A stretch of 64,000 nt of DNA from Lachnospiraceae bacterium (GCA_004556565.1 SFGN01000018.1:18190-82189), one strand, 5' to 3'. Positions 1-8,911 are shown, counted from the stretch's first letter. Notes: generated by a model not told the origin, from the sequence alone. Translations and numbers: made by a program.

Positions 1-108
1 TCCTTTCGCAGAAACACTCCCGATATACATCCCCGGTCTTTTTCTGACTGCTTCCAGCCCTTCCAGTACGGCAATGCTGTCTGCATCATATGTATTTTTC
101 TTTCCCAT
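1..108 (-). CDS. Type IIA topoisomerase subunit B, N-terminus (partial)
   Basis: Only the first 36 codons are in the window; the gene runs off the left edge. The reading frame starts at an ATG at 108 behind a strong AGGAGG ribosome binding site and includes EGLEAVRKRPGMYIG, the signature at the start of the GHKL ATPase domain of GyrB/ParE, the ATP-hydrolysing subunit of gyrase or topoisomerase IV. The visible part does not separate gyrB from parE. It lies just downstream of spoIIP on the same strand. Confidence 0.85.
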   Translation of the reverse strand, partial: MGKKNTYDADSIAVLEGLEAVRKRPGMYIGSVSAKG

Positions 109-212
109 AAAATCCTCCTGTCAGCAACCTATCATCCGCGTTAAAGCGTTCAAACCATTTTATTCTAGCATAGGAGCAAAGTAAATTTCAATGATTTCCT
201 TCAGACTCTCAT

Positions 213-1385
213 TTAAATCAGGACCGTATACAGAGTCTCGGCCAGTACCTCCATGGCATTTCGCATTTCTTCGACAGTATTGGTCTGTGCACCTGCCTCA
301 ATAAGCAGGGATTTTGGCATCAGATGAAGATTATACCGGTATGCCCGGAGATAAATATGTCTGGCGAACCCGGGGTACATCTGCTCCGAGGCCAGCTGCA
401 TCTGAAGAGAAAATGCCAGGTTATCCTGAATATATGGATTATAAAGATACTCGATATCCCCATTAGTGCGGGTGCGGCTCAGTCCGTTAAAAAACATGAT
501 CCGCGCCGTCTGCTTTCCCCCGATTTCCGTTACAAGATGGGTCCCTTCAGCCACGCCGTCCCGGTGGAGATCGATCACAACCTCAACAGACGGGTTTGCT
601 TCCAGAATCGGACGTATGGATGCCTCTGCATTTTCATAGGCGGAGCTTCTGTCCAGCTGTCCGTCAATAATATCATAAACCCCTGTGTCATGAATCGTGG
701 AAATCCCTTTGGCATTCAGAAGCTGTGTAAGATACTCTCCGATCCCGACAATGCTGGTGGACGGATCCCCCGGGATAGAATCCGCGAACTCCTCCTGCGA
801 ATGAGTGTGGAAAATCAGTATTTTGGGGCCTTCCGTCTCCTGATTAATTTTCATACTTCTTCCAAGCAGTTCATCCGCATTAAGCTGTTCCGGCCCGATC
901 ATCGTAGAACTGTCCACAGTATAAAAATTACTGAGCAGATAATTAAAATCCCTGAGTTTTTCGATGGACATATCGATGACCGGCTGGCTCTTCTGAGGAA
1001 CAATATTTTCCACCGGATCCGCCTCCCCGACTAACATGCCATTCTCGTCCACCATATTTTCATCGTTCGCCTGGCATTCCAGAATCCGGGCTATCGTCTC
1101 CGCATCCTCCATCTCCGATTCATATTTCTGCCGGTTCTCCATAAACTGTGGAAGTGAAAGGTACTGCATTGCCTGAGATGCCATCCATTCGGAAAATGAC
1201 ACCGACGGTGGATTCTCAACATAAGCCATTCCGGGCAGATACTGCACTGTGATGATATTGGCGAGCATGCGGCGCATCTGATATCCCCAGCCGCTGCCCG
1301 AACGGAACTGACAGCAAAAAAAAGCTGCCGCAAGCAGCATTAAAAAGACACCGGCAGCTTTTCTTATCATTTCCTTTTTCACCAC
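213..1385 (-). CDS. spoIIP: Stage II sporulation protein P (SpoIIP)
   Basis: SpoIIP is a membrane-anchored amidase/lytic transglycosylase of the DMP machine that thins septal peptidoglycan so the mother cell can engulf the forespore. The protein has an N-terminal membrane anchor (about residues 5-25), a variable middle, and the SpoIIP catalytic region with FHTHSQEEF, the IDGQLDRSSAYENA stretch and VIDLHRDG, in the usual order. I chose a GTG at 1385 (or the adjacent one at 1382) because GGGAGG sits 5-8 nt upstream; the frame stays open to 1418. It follows gpr on the same strand, the same pairing as in Bacillus. About 390 aa, normal for the family. Confidence 0.93.
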   Translation of the reverse strand: MVKKEMIRKAAGVFLMLLAAAFFCCQFRSGSGWGYQMRRMLANIITVQYLPGMAYVENPPSVSFSEWMASQAMQYLSLPQFMENRQKYESEMEDAETIARILECQANDENMVDENGMLVGEADPVENIVPQKSQPVIDMSIEKLRDFNYLLSNFYTVDSSTMIGPEQLNADELLGRSMKINQETEGPKILIFHTHSQEEFADSIPGDPSTSIVGIGEYLTQLLNAKGISTIHDTGVYDIIDGQLDRSSAYENAEASIRPILEANPSVEVVIDLHRDGVAEGTHLVTEIGGKQTARIMFFNGLSRTRTNGDIEYLYNPYIQDNLAFSLQMQLASEQMYPGFARHIYLRAYRYNLHLMPKSLLIEAGAQTNTVEEMRNAMEVLAETLYTVLI

Positions 1386-1480
1386 ACATTCCTCCCTCTC
1401 CATGCCCGGAAAAATCACATAATTTCCGGCACACAGTACTGATATACTATATGAGAGGAGTGCTTCCCTTATGAATCAGT

Positions 1481-2470
1481 TCAATCTCTATCCATCGCTG
1501 TATTCTGATTTGCGAACAAAATGTTGAGCGCTTCAGATATGGTAAATCCGATTTGTTTCACAAGCTCATCTTCATCTTTTGGTGTCATGAACATCCCGTG
1601 CAGGTGGGGAGAAATCAATTCATGGACAAGTTCATGCTTTTCGGCCTTGCTGTATGTTTTCAGAACTTCCCCGACACTGGTAAGAACTTTGGAAGATTCC
1701 AGCTCTGAAATCAGATTTTCCATAATATCACCGGCAATCGTCGCAGCATCCACAACAGTAGGAACTCCGATTCCAAACACAGGTATACCAAGTGTTTCCT
1801 TTGACAATGCATCACGATTGTTCCCGACACCTGAGCCGGGGTGGATTCCTGTATCCGCGATCTGTATGGTACGGTTAAGTCTTCTGCTGTTCCTTGCTGC
1901 CAGTGCATCAACAGCAATCACCAGATCCGGCGATGTTTCTGAGACAATGCCCTTTACTATTTCCAGCGTCTCCATCCCGGTCTGCCCCATCACTCCCGGT
2001 ACAATAGCGCTTACCAGCCTTGCCTGTTCCATCCCCATGGCATATTTCCCATATTCCTTAACAATATGACGCGTAACACAAAGATTATCCGCTACATTCG
2101 GGCCAAGTGCGTCCGGTGTCACCTGCCGGTTTCCCAATCCCACCACAAGCACGGAAAGATCTTCCCCTTCCAGTCCGTTTTCCCGGATTAATTTTTCAAG
2201 ATATCCTGCAAGCTTTACAGAAATCTCCCTGTGATAATCTTCATCGGGAACCGCCAGGTTAGGAGCTTCCAGTGTTAGGTACGTCCCTACCGGTTTTCCC
2301 ATAATCTTTGCGCCGTTCTCCGTTTCTATCACGACCTTTGTGACGCGGACCTCCCTCTCCATATCATAGTCTTCCTCCAGAACCACTCCCGGAATCTCAA
2401 CATTGTCCGATTCAAAACGCTCCCGCTCCTCCAGCGCAAGGTCTGTACGAATACTATACTTATCCAACAT
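1481..2470 (-). CDS. gpr: GPR germination endopeptidase
   Basis: GPR is the aspartic-type protease that degrades small acid-soluble spore proteins at germination. The 329-aa protein starts MLDKYSIRTDLALEE, the expected N-terminus with the autoprocessing region, and holds conserved GLGNRQVTPDALGP and VIAVDALAARNSRRLNRTIQ blocks. The ATG at 2470 is preceded by GAGGG. Together with spoIIP directly downstream it shows that the host is a spore former. A forespore-specific promoter is expected, but I could not read one confidently upstream. Confidence 0.95.
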   Translation of the reverse strand: MLDKYSIRTDLALEERERFESDNVEIPGVVLEEDYDMEREVRVTKVVIETENGAKIMGKPVGTYLTLEAPNLAVPDEDYHREISVKLAGYLEKLIRENGLEGEDLSVLVVGLGNRQVTPDALGPNVADNLCVTRHIVKEYGKYAMGMEQARLVSAIVPGVMGQTGMETLEIVKGIVSETSPDLVIAVDALAARNSRRLNRTIQIADTGIHPGSGVGNNRDALSKETLGIPVFGIGVPTVVDAATIAGDIMENLISELESSKVLTSVGEVLKTYSKAEKHELVHELISPHLHGMFMTPKDEDELVKQIGFTISEALNILFANQNTAMDRD

Positions 2471-2720
2471 TATTTTCCCTCTCTTTTTTATAACCTTTAC
2501 GCATAGTTTTTACAATAAATTGAAAAATATGTATTGACAACCATTCCTTGTTAGCATAAAATAATTGAGTATGTTCCGGCAGAGCGTCCGTGTCCGAATC
2601 TGGCGGAATAATCTGCGGGTGATTACAGACAGTCACCGGCATCCCTGCTTTCTGTTAAGATTGTATAAACGGAAGCTTAAAGTTACATTTTGAAAATATC
2701 ACTATTTGGAGGTGTACAGG

Positions 2721-2984
2721 TTGGCTAATATCAAATCTGCGAAAAAGAGAATTTTAGTAAATGAAACAAAAAATGCAAGAAATAAGGCAATTAAGTCCAG
2801 AGTAAAAACAGCAGTAAAAAAAGTTGAAGCTGCAGTTGCAAAGAAGGACGCTGAGGCAGCTCAGACAGCACTGAAAGCTGCTATCGTTGAAATCACAAAG
2901 GCTGGTTCTAAGGGAGTTTATCACAAGAACACTGTTGCCAGAAAAGTTTCCCGCCTTACAAAAGCTGTTAACAGCATTGCTTAA
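2721..2984 (+). CDS. rpsT: 30S ribosomal protein S20
   Basis: S20 binds 16S rRNA early in small-subunit assembly. The sequence is Lys/Ala-rich and shows the family start ANIKSAKKR and end SRLTKAVNSI. The start is best placed at a TTG at 2721, eight bases after GGAGGTG; an in-frame TTG at 2706 overlaps that site and is unlikely. From 2721 the product is 87 aa, typical for S20. It is monocistronic and ends in a strong terminator at 3024-3060. Poor start codons on rpsT are known in other bacteria and are linked there to translational autoregulation. Confidence 0.95.
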   Translation: MANIKSAKKRILVNETKNARNKAIKSRVKTAVKKVEAAVAKKDAEAAQTALKAAIVEITKAGSKGVYHKNTVARKVSRLTKAVNSIA

Positions 2985-3023
2985 GATATATAGACTTAAG
3001 ATTAAAGATAATAAGACATTTAA

Positions 3024-3060
3024 AAGACATCCGCTCCCGTCATGGCGGATGTCTTTTTTA
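3024..3060 (+). terminator. Intrinsic terminator of rpsT
   Basis: A perfect 11-bp stem, AAGACATCCGC at 3024-3034 and GCGGATGTCTT at 3045-3055, with a 10-nt loop, is followed by a T run. Confidence 0.93.
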
Positions 3061-3131
3061 TATCAATGTATACGATAAATATGAAATGTATAGAAAATAT
3101 TATTTTGCCATATTTACCTGTATCACGGCTT

Positions 3132-5330
3132 TCAATCCTGTCCGCCCGCCGGGGAAGCTTTCCGGGGAAAAACAATCTCAACCTTGAACAGGTCTGCCTC
3201 AGTGTAAATAGTCATTTTCCCATCCTGAAGTTCAGTGAAGCTCTTTGCGATCGCGAGCCCAAGCCCTGATCCTTCAGTATTCCTTGAAGCATCCCCGCGT
3301 ACAAAACGGTCCGTAATCTCTTCCACATCAAAGTCCATCTCAGCTGCCGAAACATTTTTCATAGAAATAACCACATTTTTCTCTGTCACTGTCATTGAAA
3401 TATAAACACGGGTATGAGGCATGGCATATTTTGTGATATTCAAAATGAGATTTTCAAAAATCCGGTATGTCTTCTGGCTGTCAAGAAGCAGTATCACCTT
3501 TTCTTCCGGAAGCCTCCAGCGGATCTCAAGATTGGCCGCTTTTATCTGACTGTCATATTCCAGGCCGGCCTGTTTTAAAAGTCCCACAATATCTACATTT
3601 ACATAATGCATCGTCACATTTCTGCTGGAAGCCTTACTTATCTCAAATAAATCTTCGATTAAAACCTTCAGCCTCAGGGACTTTTTTTCCAGGACATCAA
3701 GATATTCCTTTTGCTTTTCCGGGTCTTTCTCCGATTTAAGCAGGTCTGTATAAGTAATAATTGCCGTCAGCGGTGTTTTTAAATCATGGGACACATTCGT
3801 AACAAGCTCCGTTTTCATCCTCTCGCTTTTAACTTCTTCCTCTACCGCCTTTTTAAATCCTTTCTGTATTTCCCCTATTTTCTCCTTGACCGGATTAAAA
3901 ATACCCATATCTTCCTCAAGGGGCACATCCAGATTTCCCTCAGCAATCAGTTCTGTCGCTTTCAAAAGTTTCTCGTATTTTCTCTGCACATCCAGAAAAT
4001 ATTTCCGAAGGATAACAAACAGAATCACTGAATAGACCAGCAATGCCAGGATTCCGCTGGCAGCTCCTGCTTCCCAGAAGCACCCGACAATACATAGAAC
4101 TATAATATTTACAATCAGTGCTTTCCCGATGGCCTTAATCGTTTTATCCCGTAAATCCAGATGCACCAGGTCGTCATAGATGTTACTGAAAATCTCCTGA
4201 AGCCTGCACCTCAATTCTCTCAGAATGTGCTTTCTTTTTTCAGTTCCGGATTCCCTTTTTGCCTTCCGCTCCCGTATCTTTCCGTTCATCCGCTTCCACA
4301 GTCTGACACAAAGGACTTGCTCTTCCCAATAAGCCTTTTTCAGTGTAAATTCCGGATGCAGACAGGTGACGCCCCAGTATACTGCAAGGAAAACAGCAAA
4401 CCACATCAGCATATTTACCACAGTCTCAAATGCATCGGAAAGAAAAGTCCCAAGCCCCACCTGCCGTGCTGTCGCAAATATCCTGTGGTTCAGAGTATCC
4501 CATACAACCTGATCGATACGATGCTTCTTAACAAGAAGAAACAACCACACAACCGGTACTGCCTCAAATGGTGCATGGAAAACTCTTGACGTTTTCAGCT
4601 TCCAGCCATCCAGAAACGGAATAAAAATAGCCGCAGCTACGATGATCAACAAGAATCCGCACAGAAAAAATCTGTAAATATCATAGTCGGAAAGCATATC
4701 CACATACTTCTCTTCTATCTTCTGGGAATAATTCACACTGTTCATGTATTTTTTAAGTTCACTCGTACTGATACCACAAACGACCTTGATTTCTGTAGGT
4801 GAATCCAGAGTCCCCATTTCTTCCAGATGATTATTGCTACTATAAATAATACGTTCAAGCTCATACATTTCCTGCTCTTCCATCCCTTTTCCAAGGACTT
4901 TGACAGACTGCAGTTCTCCGGCGCTTCCATACAGGTACAGAATGCGCATCAGATACTCTGTATCCGCGCTAAGCAGCTTCTGTTTTACATTTTCATTTGA
5001 TGTGCCAAGCAGTCTTTTCCCGTTATAATCAAGGACGATATAATCCACATACCGGTTAAGCAGGAAATATCCATGATCTCCATACTCCGACATAATCTGA
5101 TCCTGATTATAAACCTCCTCAATTTCATTATATAAAAAATAATTTCCTTCCGTAAGGTACTTTGCTGTTTCTTCCAGTGCCAGTTTCTGCTCTTCCTCCT
5201 GGTTATATTTCATATCCAGCACTCCGGAAAAAGCAGAATAAGACGCAGTCATTCCGGCTGCACAGATTAACACAACTGCAAAAATCAATATCCATGAACA
5301 TTTACGGCTGTTTTTCAATTTTGTAACCAA
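3132..5330 (-). CDS. Sensor histidine kinase, multi-pass membrane
   Basis: This is the sensor of a two-component pair. An N-terminal membrane segment is followed by about 180 extracytoplasmic residues, a second segment near residue 220, further hydrophobic segments near 310 and 400-440, and a HAMP-like linker (LIAEGNLDVP). Next come a HisKA domain with phospho-acceptor His in NVSHDLKTPL and a HATPase_c domain with an N-box (NLILNITKYA) and GLGLAIAKS. The start is uncertain: the frame opens at a TTG at 5330 with a weak ribosome binding site inside the regulator gene. The 29-nt overlap with the regulator indicates translational coupling. The signal sensed is not evident. It lies just left of the peptide-modification cassettes, separated from them by a terminator. 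Confidence 0.9.
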   Translation of the reverse strand: MVTKLKNSRKCSWILIFAVVLICAAGMTASYSAFSGVLDMKYNQEEEQKLALEETAKYLTEGNYFLYNEIEEVYNQDQIMSEYGDHGYFLLNRYVDYIVLDYNGKRLLGTSNENVKQKLLSADTEYLMRILYLYGSAGELQSVKVLGKGMEEQEMYELERIIYSSNNHLEEMGTLDSPTEIKVVCGISTSELKKYMNSVNYSQKIEEKYVDMLSDYDIYRFFLCGFLLIIVAAAIFIPFLDGWKLKTSRVFHAPFEAVPVVWLFLLVKKHRIDQVVWDTLNHRIFATARQVGLGTFLSDAFETVVNMLMWFAVFLAVYWGVTCLHPEFTLKKAYWEEQVLCVRLWKRMNGKIRERKAKRESGTEKRKHILRELRCRLQEIFSNIYDDLVHLDLRDKTIKAIGKALIVNIIVLCIVGCFWEAGAASGILALLVYSVILFVILRKYFLDVQRKYEKLLKATELIAEGNLDVPLEEDMGIFNPVKEKIGEIQKGFKKAVEEEVKSERMKTELVTNVSHDLKTPLTAIITYTDLLKSEKDPEKQKEYLDVLEKKSLRLKVLIEDLFEISKASSRNVTMHYVNVDIVGLLKQAGLEYDSQIKAANLEIRWRLPEEKVILLLDSQKTYRIFENLILNITKYAMPHTRVYISMTVTEKNVVISMKNVSAAEMDFDVEEITDRFVRGDASRNTEGSGLGLAIAKSFTELQDGKMTIYTEADLFKVEIVFPRKASPAGGQD

Positions 5331-6000
5331 CGCCCCACACCACCTTTAAATATTTTGGTTCTTTTGGATTTAATTCTATTTTTTCTCTGATTCTCCTCAC
5401 ATGGACCATAACAGTGTCCGTATTGATTGCCCGTTCATTCCAGACCCTTTCATAAATTTCCTCTGCAGAAAATACCCGCCCCGGATTTTTAGCCAGCAGC
5501 AAAAGTATTTTATACTCTATCGGTGTAAGCTTCACAGGAATGCCGTCAACTGACACTTCCACCGTCTCCTCATTAATCTCCAGCCCTCCGATTACATACA
5601 CATGATCCTTTGTCTCCAGACGCTCCATGAATCTCCAGTACCTTCTGAGATGTGAGTTCACACGCGCCAAAAGCTCCATTGGTGTAAATGGCTTTGTGAT
5701 ATAATCATCTGCTCCGATGTTCAGTCCCATGACTTTATCGGTCTCTTCCGATTTGGCCGAAAGCATCAGCACCGGAAAATCATGATTTTCCCGGAGTTTT
5801 ATAGTCATACGGATTCCGTCCATACGGGGCATCATAATATCTACGATTGCCAGATGAATATCTTCTTCTTCAATGATTTGCAATCCCTCGATTCCGTCTG
5901 CCGCCTGGAACACCCTGTACCCCTGGCTCTGCAGATAAATCTTTATCCCTTCTCGGATTTCCTTGTCATCTTCAACGATCAATACGTTTGACTCTCTCAT
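5302..6000 (-). CDS. OmpR/PhoB-family response regulator
   Basis: A receiver domain (residues 1-120) has the acidic pair in VEDDKE, the phospho-acceptor Asp in VDIMMPRMDG and the conserved Lys in TKPF. It is followed by a C-terminal winged-helix DNA-binding domain (LTPIEYKILLLLAKNPGRVFS...). Its length of 232 aa is normal. It is the first gene of the pair, overlaps the kinase gene by 29 nt, and should be phosphorylated by it. Targets cannot be told from the sequence; the adjacent radical SAM region is a candidate only by proximity. Confidence 0.93.
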   Translation of the reverse strand: MRESNVLIVEDDKEIREGIKIYLQSQGYRVFQAADGIEGLQIIEEEDIHLAIVDIMMPRMDGIRMTIKLRENHDFPVLMLSAKSEETDKVMGLNIGADDYITKPFTPMELLARVNSHLRRYWRFMERLETKDHVYVIGGLEINEETVEVSVDGIPVKLTPIEYKILLLLAKNPGRVFSAEEIYERVWNERAINTDTVMVHVRRIREKIELNPKEPKYLKVVWGVGYKIEKQP

Positions 6001-6055
6001 TTCTGATACACCCCTGTTTTGTTTATTTGTTTCATGATACCATGTCCGGATATGT

Positions 6056-6114
6056 AAAAAAAGATTCTCCCCCTTTAGCTGTCCTAATCGTATCGGACAT
6101 ATCTAAAGGAGGAG
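6056..6114 (-). terminator. Intrinsic terminator after the left radical SAM gene
   Basis: On the minus strand CTCCTCCTTTAG pairs with CTAAAGGGGGAG (one G-U pair) around an inner TGTCC/GGACA stem, followed by a run of seven T. It closes the transcript that ends with the radical SAM gene at 6166 and insulates the two-component operon. Confidence 0.85.
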
Positions 6115-6165
6115 TCCAAAAGAATCAAAAGATTTTCTTAAGATTCAGTATTTTTTTCTTTCTTT

Positions 6166-7314
6166 TCACAGTCTCTCTTTCTCTTTTCCCTTTATATTCT
6201 CAAGCTCTCTCTTTGCAATACTCTGTAACACTTCCATCGTTTTACAAAAATAAATCGGAATCCCTTCTGTTGTCCCGGTCTCTGCCAGTGCGATTGCTGC
6301 ACAGGCATGGCAGATCTTCATATTCGGACATGTGCTGCATAATCCACTTAACGAAACTTTTCCACTGATTTCTACCAATTCTCTCCAGGCTGACAGGAAA
6401 TCCTTCCCGTACATGTCAATCTTCGGGTCCGTCATCATACCGCAAGGAGCCATATATCCGTCCCAGGTAATCCAAAACGTGGCTTTACCGGCACGGCAGC
6501 GGATTCTTCCATCCAATGGATCCCTGCAGGATTCCTCAACTACCGGCGGAGGAACAGATTTATCTCTGATGCTATATAACATTTCTTTATATTTCTCTTC
6601 ACCATATTGCAGACGGTAAATCTCCAGCCGATACTTTGCATAATCCTCCGGGGTAAAACGATGGTTCTCCCCTACCCTGTCCGCATCCCGCCGAATTGGC
6701 GGAAACATATAAGAAGGCATCTCCAAAATCAAGTCTTTCTCTCTGGCATAGGTTATGATTTTTTCTATATCTTTAACATTTGAGGGAGTCACAGAACTAT
6801 TTAATTTCACCGGAATCCCTGCTTGTTTCAGCTTAATAATAGCTTCGTCAACTTTATGGAAAACATTTTTCACTCCACACAATTCTTCATAAGTCTCGTC
6901 AGATGCTCCATAAAGGGTAATATTCAGACGTTTTGGCGGGAGTTTTGTCAGATATTCGATAGCGTTATCATCGATAAGTGAGCCGTTTGTATTGATGGAT
7001 ATGAGAAACCCCATCTTGATAAGTTCTTCATATAATTTCCAGAAATCAGGCCACAGAAAAGGTTCTCCCCCGGTAATTAAAAGGAACAACATTCCTGCAT
7101 CACTGGCTTCTTTCGCAATTCTAAGCCACTGCTCCAGTGTGACCATCGGACGAAGATGTAAATCAACTTCTCTTTGTGTCTTTCGTACATAACACATTTT
7201 ACAGGTAAAATTACAGATCGGCGACAATTCAAAAGTCCCACTGATTGGAATTTTCATGCCTGCAGCTTTTGAATATATCATATCTGTAACAGAGAATCTA
7301 TTCTTCGAAAGCAC
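6166..7314 (-). CDS. Radical SAM/SPASM peptide-modifying enzyme (left copy)
   Basis: The N-terminal radical SAM domain has the CNFTCKMC motif (CX3CX2C) for the SAM-bound [4Fe-4S] cluster and the LLITGGEPFLWPDF stretch. The C-terminal SPASM domain has RCRAGKATFWITWDG, APCG and a CSTCPNMKICHAC cluster for auxiliary Fe-S sites. Such enzymes (PqqE, AlbA and anSME relatives) install crosslinks or other changes on peptide substrates. The 382-aa protein is clearly a paralog of the enzyme at 16408-17550, with long shared blocks such as GTFELSP and TGGEPFLWPDFW. It starts at a GTG at 7314 and overlaps the remnant kinase frame by about 17 nt, much as the right copy overlaps its kinase. It appears intact although its upstream kinase is broken. 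Its substrate is not visible in this cassette. Confidence 0.93.
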   Translation of the reverse strand: MLSKNRFSVTDMIYSKAAGMKIPISGTFELSPICNFTCKMCYVRKTQREVDLHLRPMVTLEQWLRIAKEASDAGMLFLLITGGEPFLWPDFWKLYEELIKMGFLISINTNGSLIDDNAIEYLTKLPPKRLNITLYGASDETYEELCGVKNVFHKVDEAIIKLKQAGIPVKLNSSVTPSNVKDIEKIITYAREKDLILEMPSYMFPPIRRDADRVGENHRFTPEDYAKYRLEIYRLQYGEEKYKEMLYSIRDKSVPPPVVEESCRDPLDGRIRCRAGKATFWITWDGYMAPCGMMTDPKIDMYGKDFLSAWRELVEISGKVSLSGLCSTCPNMKICHACAAIALAETGTTEGIPIYFCKTMEVLQSIAKRELENIKGKEKERL

Positions 7315-7887
7315 CTCTCAAATCCCCCTCCCTTAACTTTTCCTGTAAAAAATTAACTGCACATTCATCTGGCGTGCAGATAAATTCATAAGCAGGGACT
7401 TCTGTGGCAAGCTGCTGTGCAATATCACAGACTGTACGCACATAATGACTGTCCCAATGATTAATCGTCAAGCTTTTCCGATACCTGAAGGACCGGAAAA
7501 TGCAATGCCTCCATAGGGAGTCTGCATGAAAGATGCATGCAGCATGATTCTATTCTCCTGCATCAGAAGTGTCTCCCAGGCTATATGTCCGAAAGCTGCC
7601 TGTACACTTTCAAATTGATTACGTCCAATTGAAATGTACTCAATCCGGATATATCTGTTATTCCAGTCATAATAACCAACAGCATATGTATCCTTCTCAC
7701 CGCTATATTTCCGGAATAAACGGTAAAATGAACCATCCGGGGCTAAACATACTGACGTTGACCTCTCCCGAAACACTTCCTTTCCGGCCGGAACATTAAG
7801 ACTGGTCACTTCCCTGAACTCTGCCAGATATCTATGATCTGAATCCTTCTGGTCCATTTCTTTAAATTTAGAAAAAGATTCTGACAT
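7298..7887 (-). pseudogene. HPr-kinase-like gene with two deletions (left copy)
   Basis: The frame at 7468-7887 matches the right-copy kinase from about its residue 20 (SESFSKF against SEKFRTT) through IAFSGPSGIGK, then stops at once. In another frame, DNA at about 7298-7465 still encodes the far C-terminus (NHWDSHYVRTVCDIA, then EFICTPDE), matching STWDSGDMNKACDLA and ELSCTPDI of the right copy. About 90 codons between Walker A and this tail are missing and the join is out of frame. The N-terminal 20 codons are missing too: the upstream membrane-protein gene runs directly into the kinase at about 7890. No ATP-binding kinase can be made. The internal ATG at 7887 has no ribosome binding site. 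Confidence 0.88.
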
Positions 7888-8477
7888 TTCGTGCCATCAT
7901 CTTCAAAAACAGCTTTATATTGAACATTAATACATCTGCCGTCTGAAGCAATGCTTGTATTATTTATATCAAAGGCCCATACCTTGTCACCGTCCGGTAT
8001 ATCCAATACCTCAAATCTCAATTCTGTTCCATCTTCCATTGTCAGTGTGATGTCTGCTGATTTCAAATACTGACCGGACTGATTCAATAATTCAATAGAA
8101 GCTATATCGATACCTTCTTTAAAATCGCAATCGGGATTCGGCACGCTTGACTGAAACAATGTTGTAATCTGCAGTTTTCCATCTTCCAAATCATATGGAA
8201 AACCTATCTGTTGGCTTATATCTCCGTTTCCGGTATTTTCTGCATTCCCGGTGCTTACATCTTCAGAGCCGGTATTGTCTTCTGAATCCTTGTCTGCTGT
8301 TTTTTCATCTACATTACTGCCATCACTTGTCTGAAAGCCTCCTGCGTTTCCATTCTGTTGTTCCGAAACGGAGGATTTCCGAAAAAACAGAACAATTCCT
8401 GAAACAATAAGTACTGTTATAGTGATTATAATCAACAAAAAGTACTTTTTCTTTATGACTTTCTTTATCTTATCCAC
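7806..8477 (-). CDS. Single-pass membrane protein, C-terminally truncated (left copy)
   Basis: A GTG at 8477 opens a protein with a short basic N-terminus, one membrane helix (about residues 12-32), a Ser/Asp/Gly-rich linker and an extracytoplasmic domain. That domain resembles the right-copy protein: FPYDLEDGKLQITTLFQSSVPNPDCDFKEG lines up with its FPYYLIERKIEVNSLF...FNPDCNDEEG. Similarity ends at about KAVFEDDG; the remaining 30 or so residues are out-of-frame kinase sequence. About 90 C-terminal residues of the domain, any peptide gene, and the kinase start were lost in this deletion. It may still be translated as a shortened protein. The function of the domain is unknown. Confidence 0.75.
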   Translation of the reverse strand: MDKIKKVIKKKYFLLIIITITVLIVSGIVLFFRKSSVSEQQNGNAGGFQTSDGSNVDEKTADKDSEDNTGSEDVSTGNAENTGNGDISQQIGFPYDLEDGKLQITTLFQSSVPNPDCDFKEGIDIASIELLNQSGQYLKSADITLTMEDGTELRFEVLDIPDGDKVWAFDINNTSIASDGRCINVQYKAVFEDDGTKCQNLFLNLKKWTRRIQIIDIWQSSGK

Positions 8478-8522
8478 GAAAATTCTTCTTTCTACTTCTA
8501 TTTCTGTTGCTTTATTACTTCT

Positions 8523-8786
8523 TTATTCGAGTATGCCTATCTGATACATCTTTTCTATAAATTCTGTCACATCTTTCTGCGCAGTCTGCCTATCCACATC
8601 GTACTCTTCCAGAAGCGATTCTGTCAGACTCTCGATTGTTTGTTCCGTCTGAAGTTTTTTCCATAATAATACACCGCTCTCCGTCATCACAATCATTCCG
8701 TGTATCCGTAAAGCAGCCTGTCCCAACGGAATCAGAAAATTCTCCCCGGCAACTTCTCTTAAAATGAAATCTTGATTTACTTTCAT
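8523..8786 (-). CDS. PqqD-family peptide chaperone
   Basis: PqqD proteins are small winged-helix-like carriers that bind the leader of a ribosomal peptide and present it to a radical SAM/SPASM enzyme. The 87-aa product fits the family in length and pattern: an N-terminal strand region (FILREVAGENFLIPLGQ), an NG/TESG-like turn before a LWKKL helix, and a C-terminal helical part with DRQTAQKDVTEFIEKM. The ATG at 8786 has a good AGGAGAG site. It is the first gene after a clear promoter at 8883-8911 and the only PqqD-like gene in the window, so it could serve both radical SAM enzymes. It is intact in front of a damaged cassette. Confidence 0.82.
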   Translation of the reverse strand: MKVNQDFILREVAGENFLIPLGQAALRIHGMIVMTESGVLLWKKLQTEQTIESLTESLLEEYDVDRQTAQKDVTEFIEKMYQIGILE

Positions 8787-8882
8787 TTTTTACTCTCCTG
8801 CTTATTTTCTTCTATATAATTTCGTTATAGATTAATATAGTACCTATATAATAATAATAAATAAACTTTCCCATTGCGTTTT

Positions 8883-8911
8883 AGTATATCAAATCATTTA
8901 TTATTATTCAA
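8883..8911 (-). promoter_or_regulatory. Sigma-A-type promoter upstream of pqqD-like gene
   Basis: On the minus strand TTGAAT (8911-8906), a 17-nt spacer and TATACT (8888-8883) lie about 100 nt upstream of the ATG at 8786. Confidence 0.7.

Noticed and set aside
2460..2642. 60-codon minus-strand frame upstream of gpr
   Set aside because: It overlaps the gpr start, has no ribosome binding site and covers the expected gpr promoter region.
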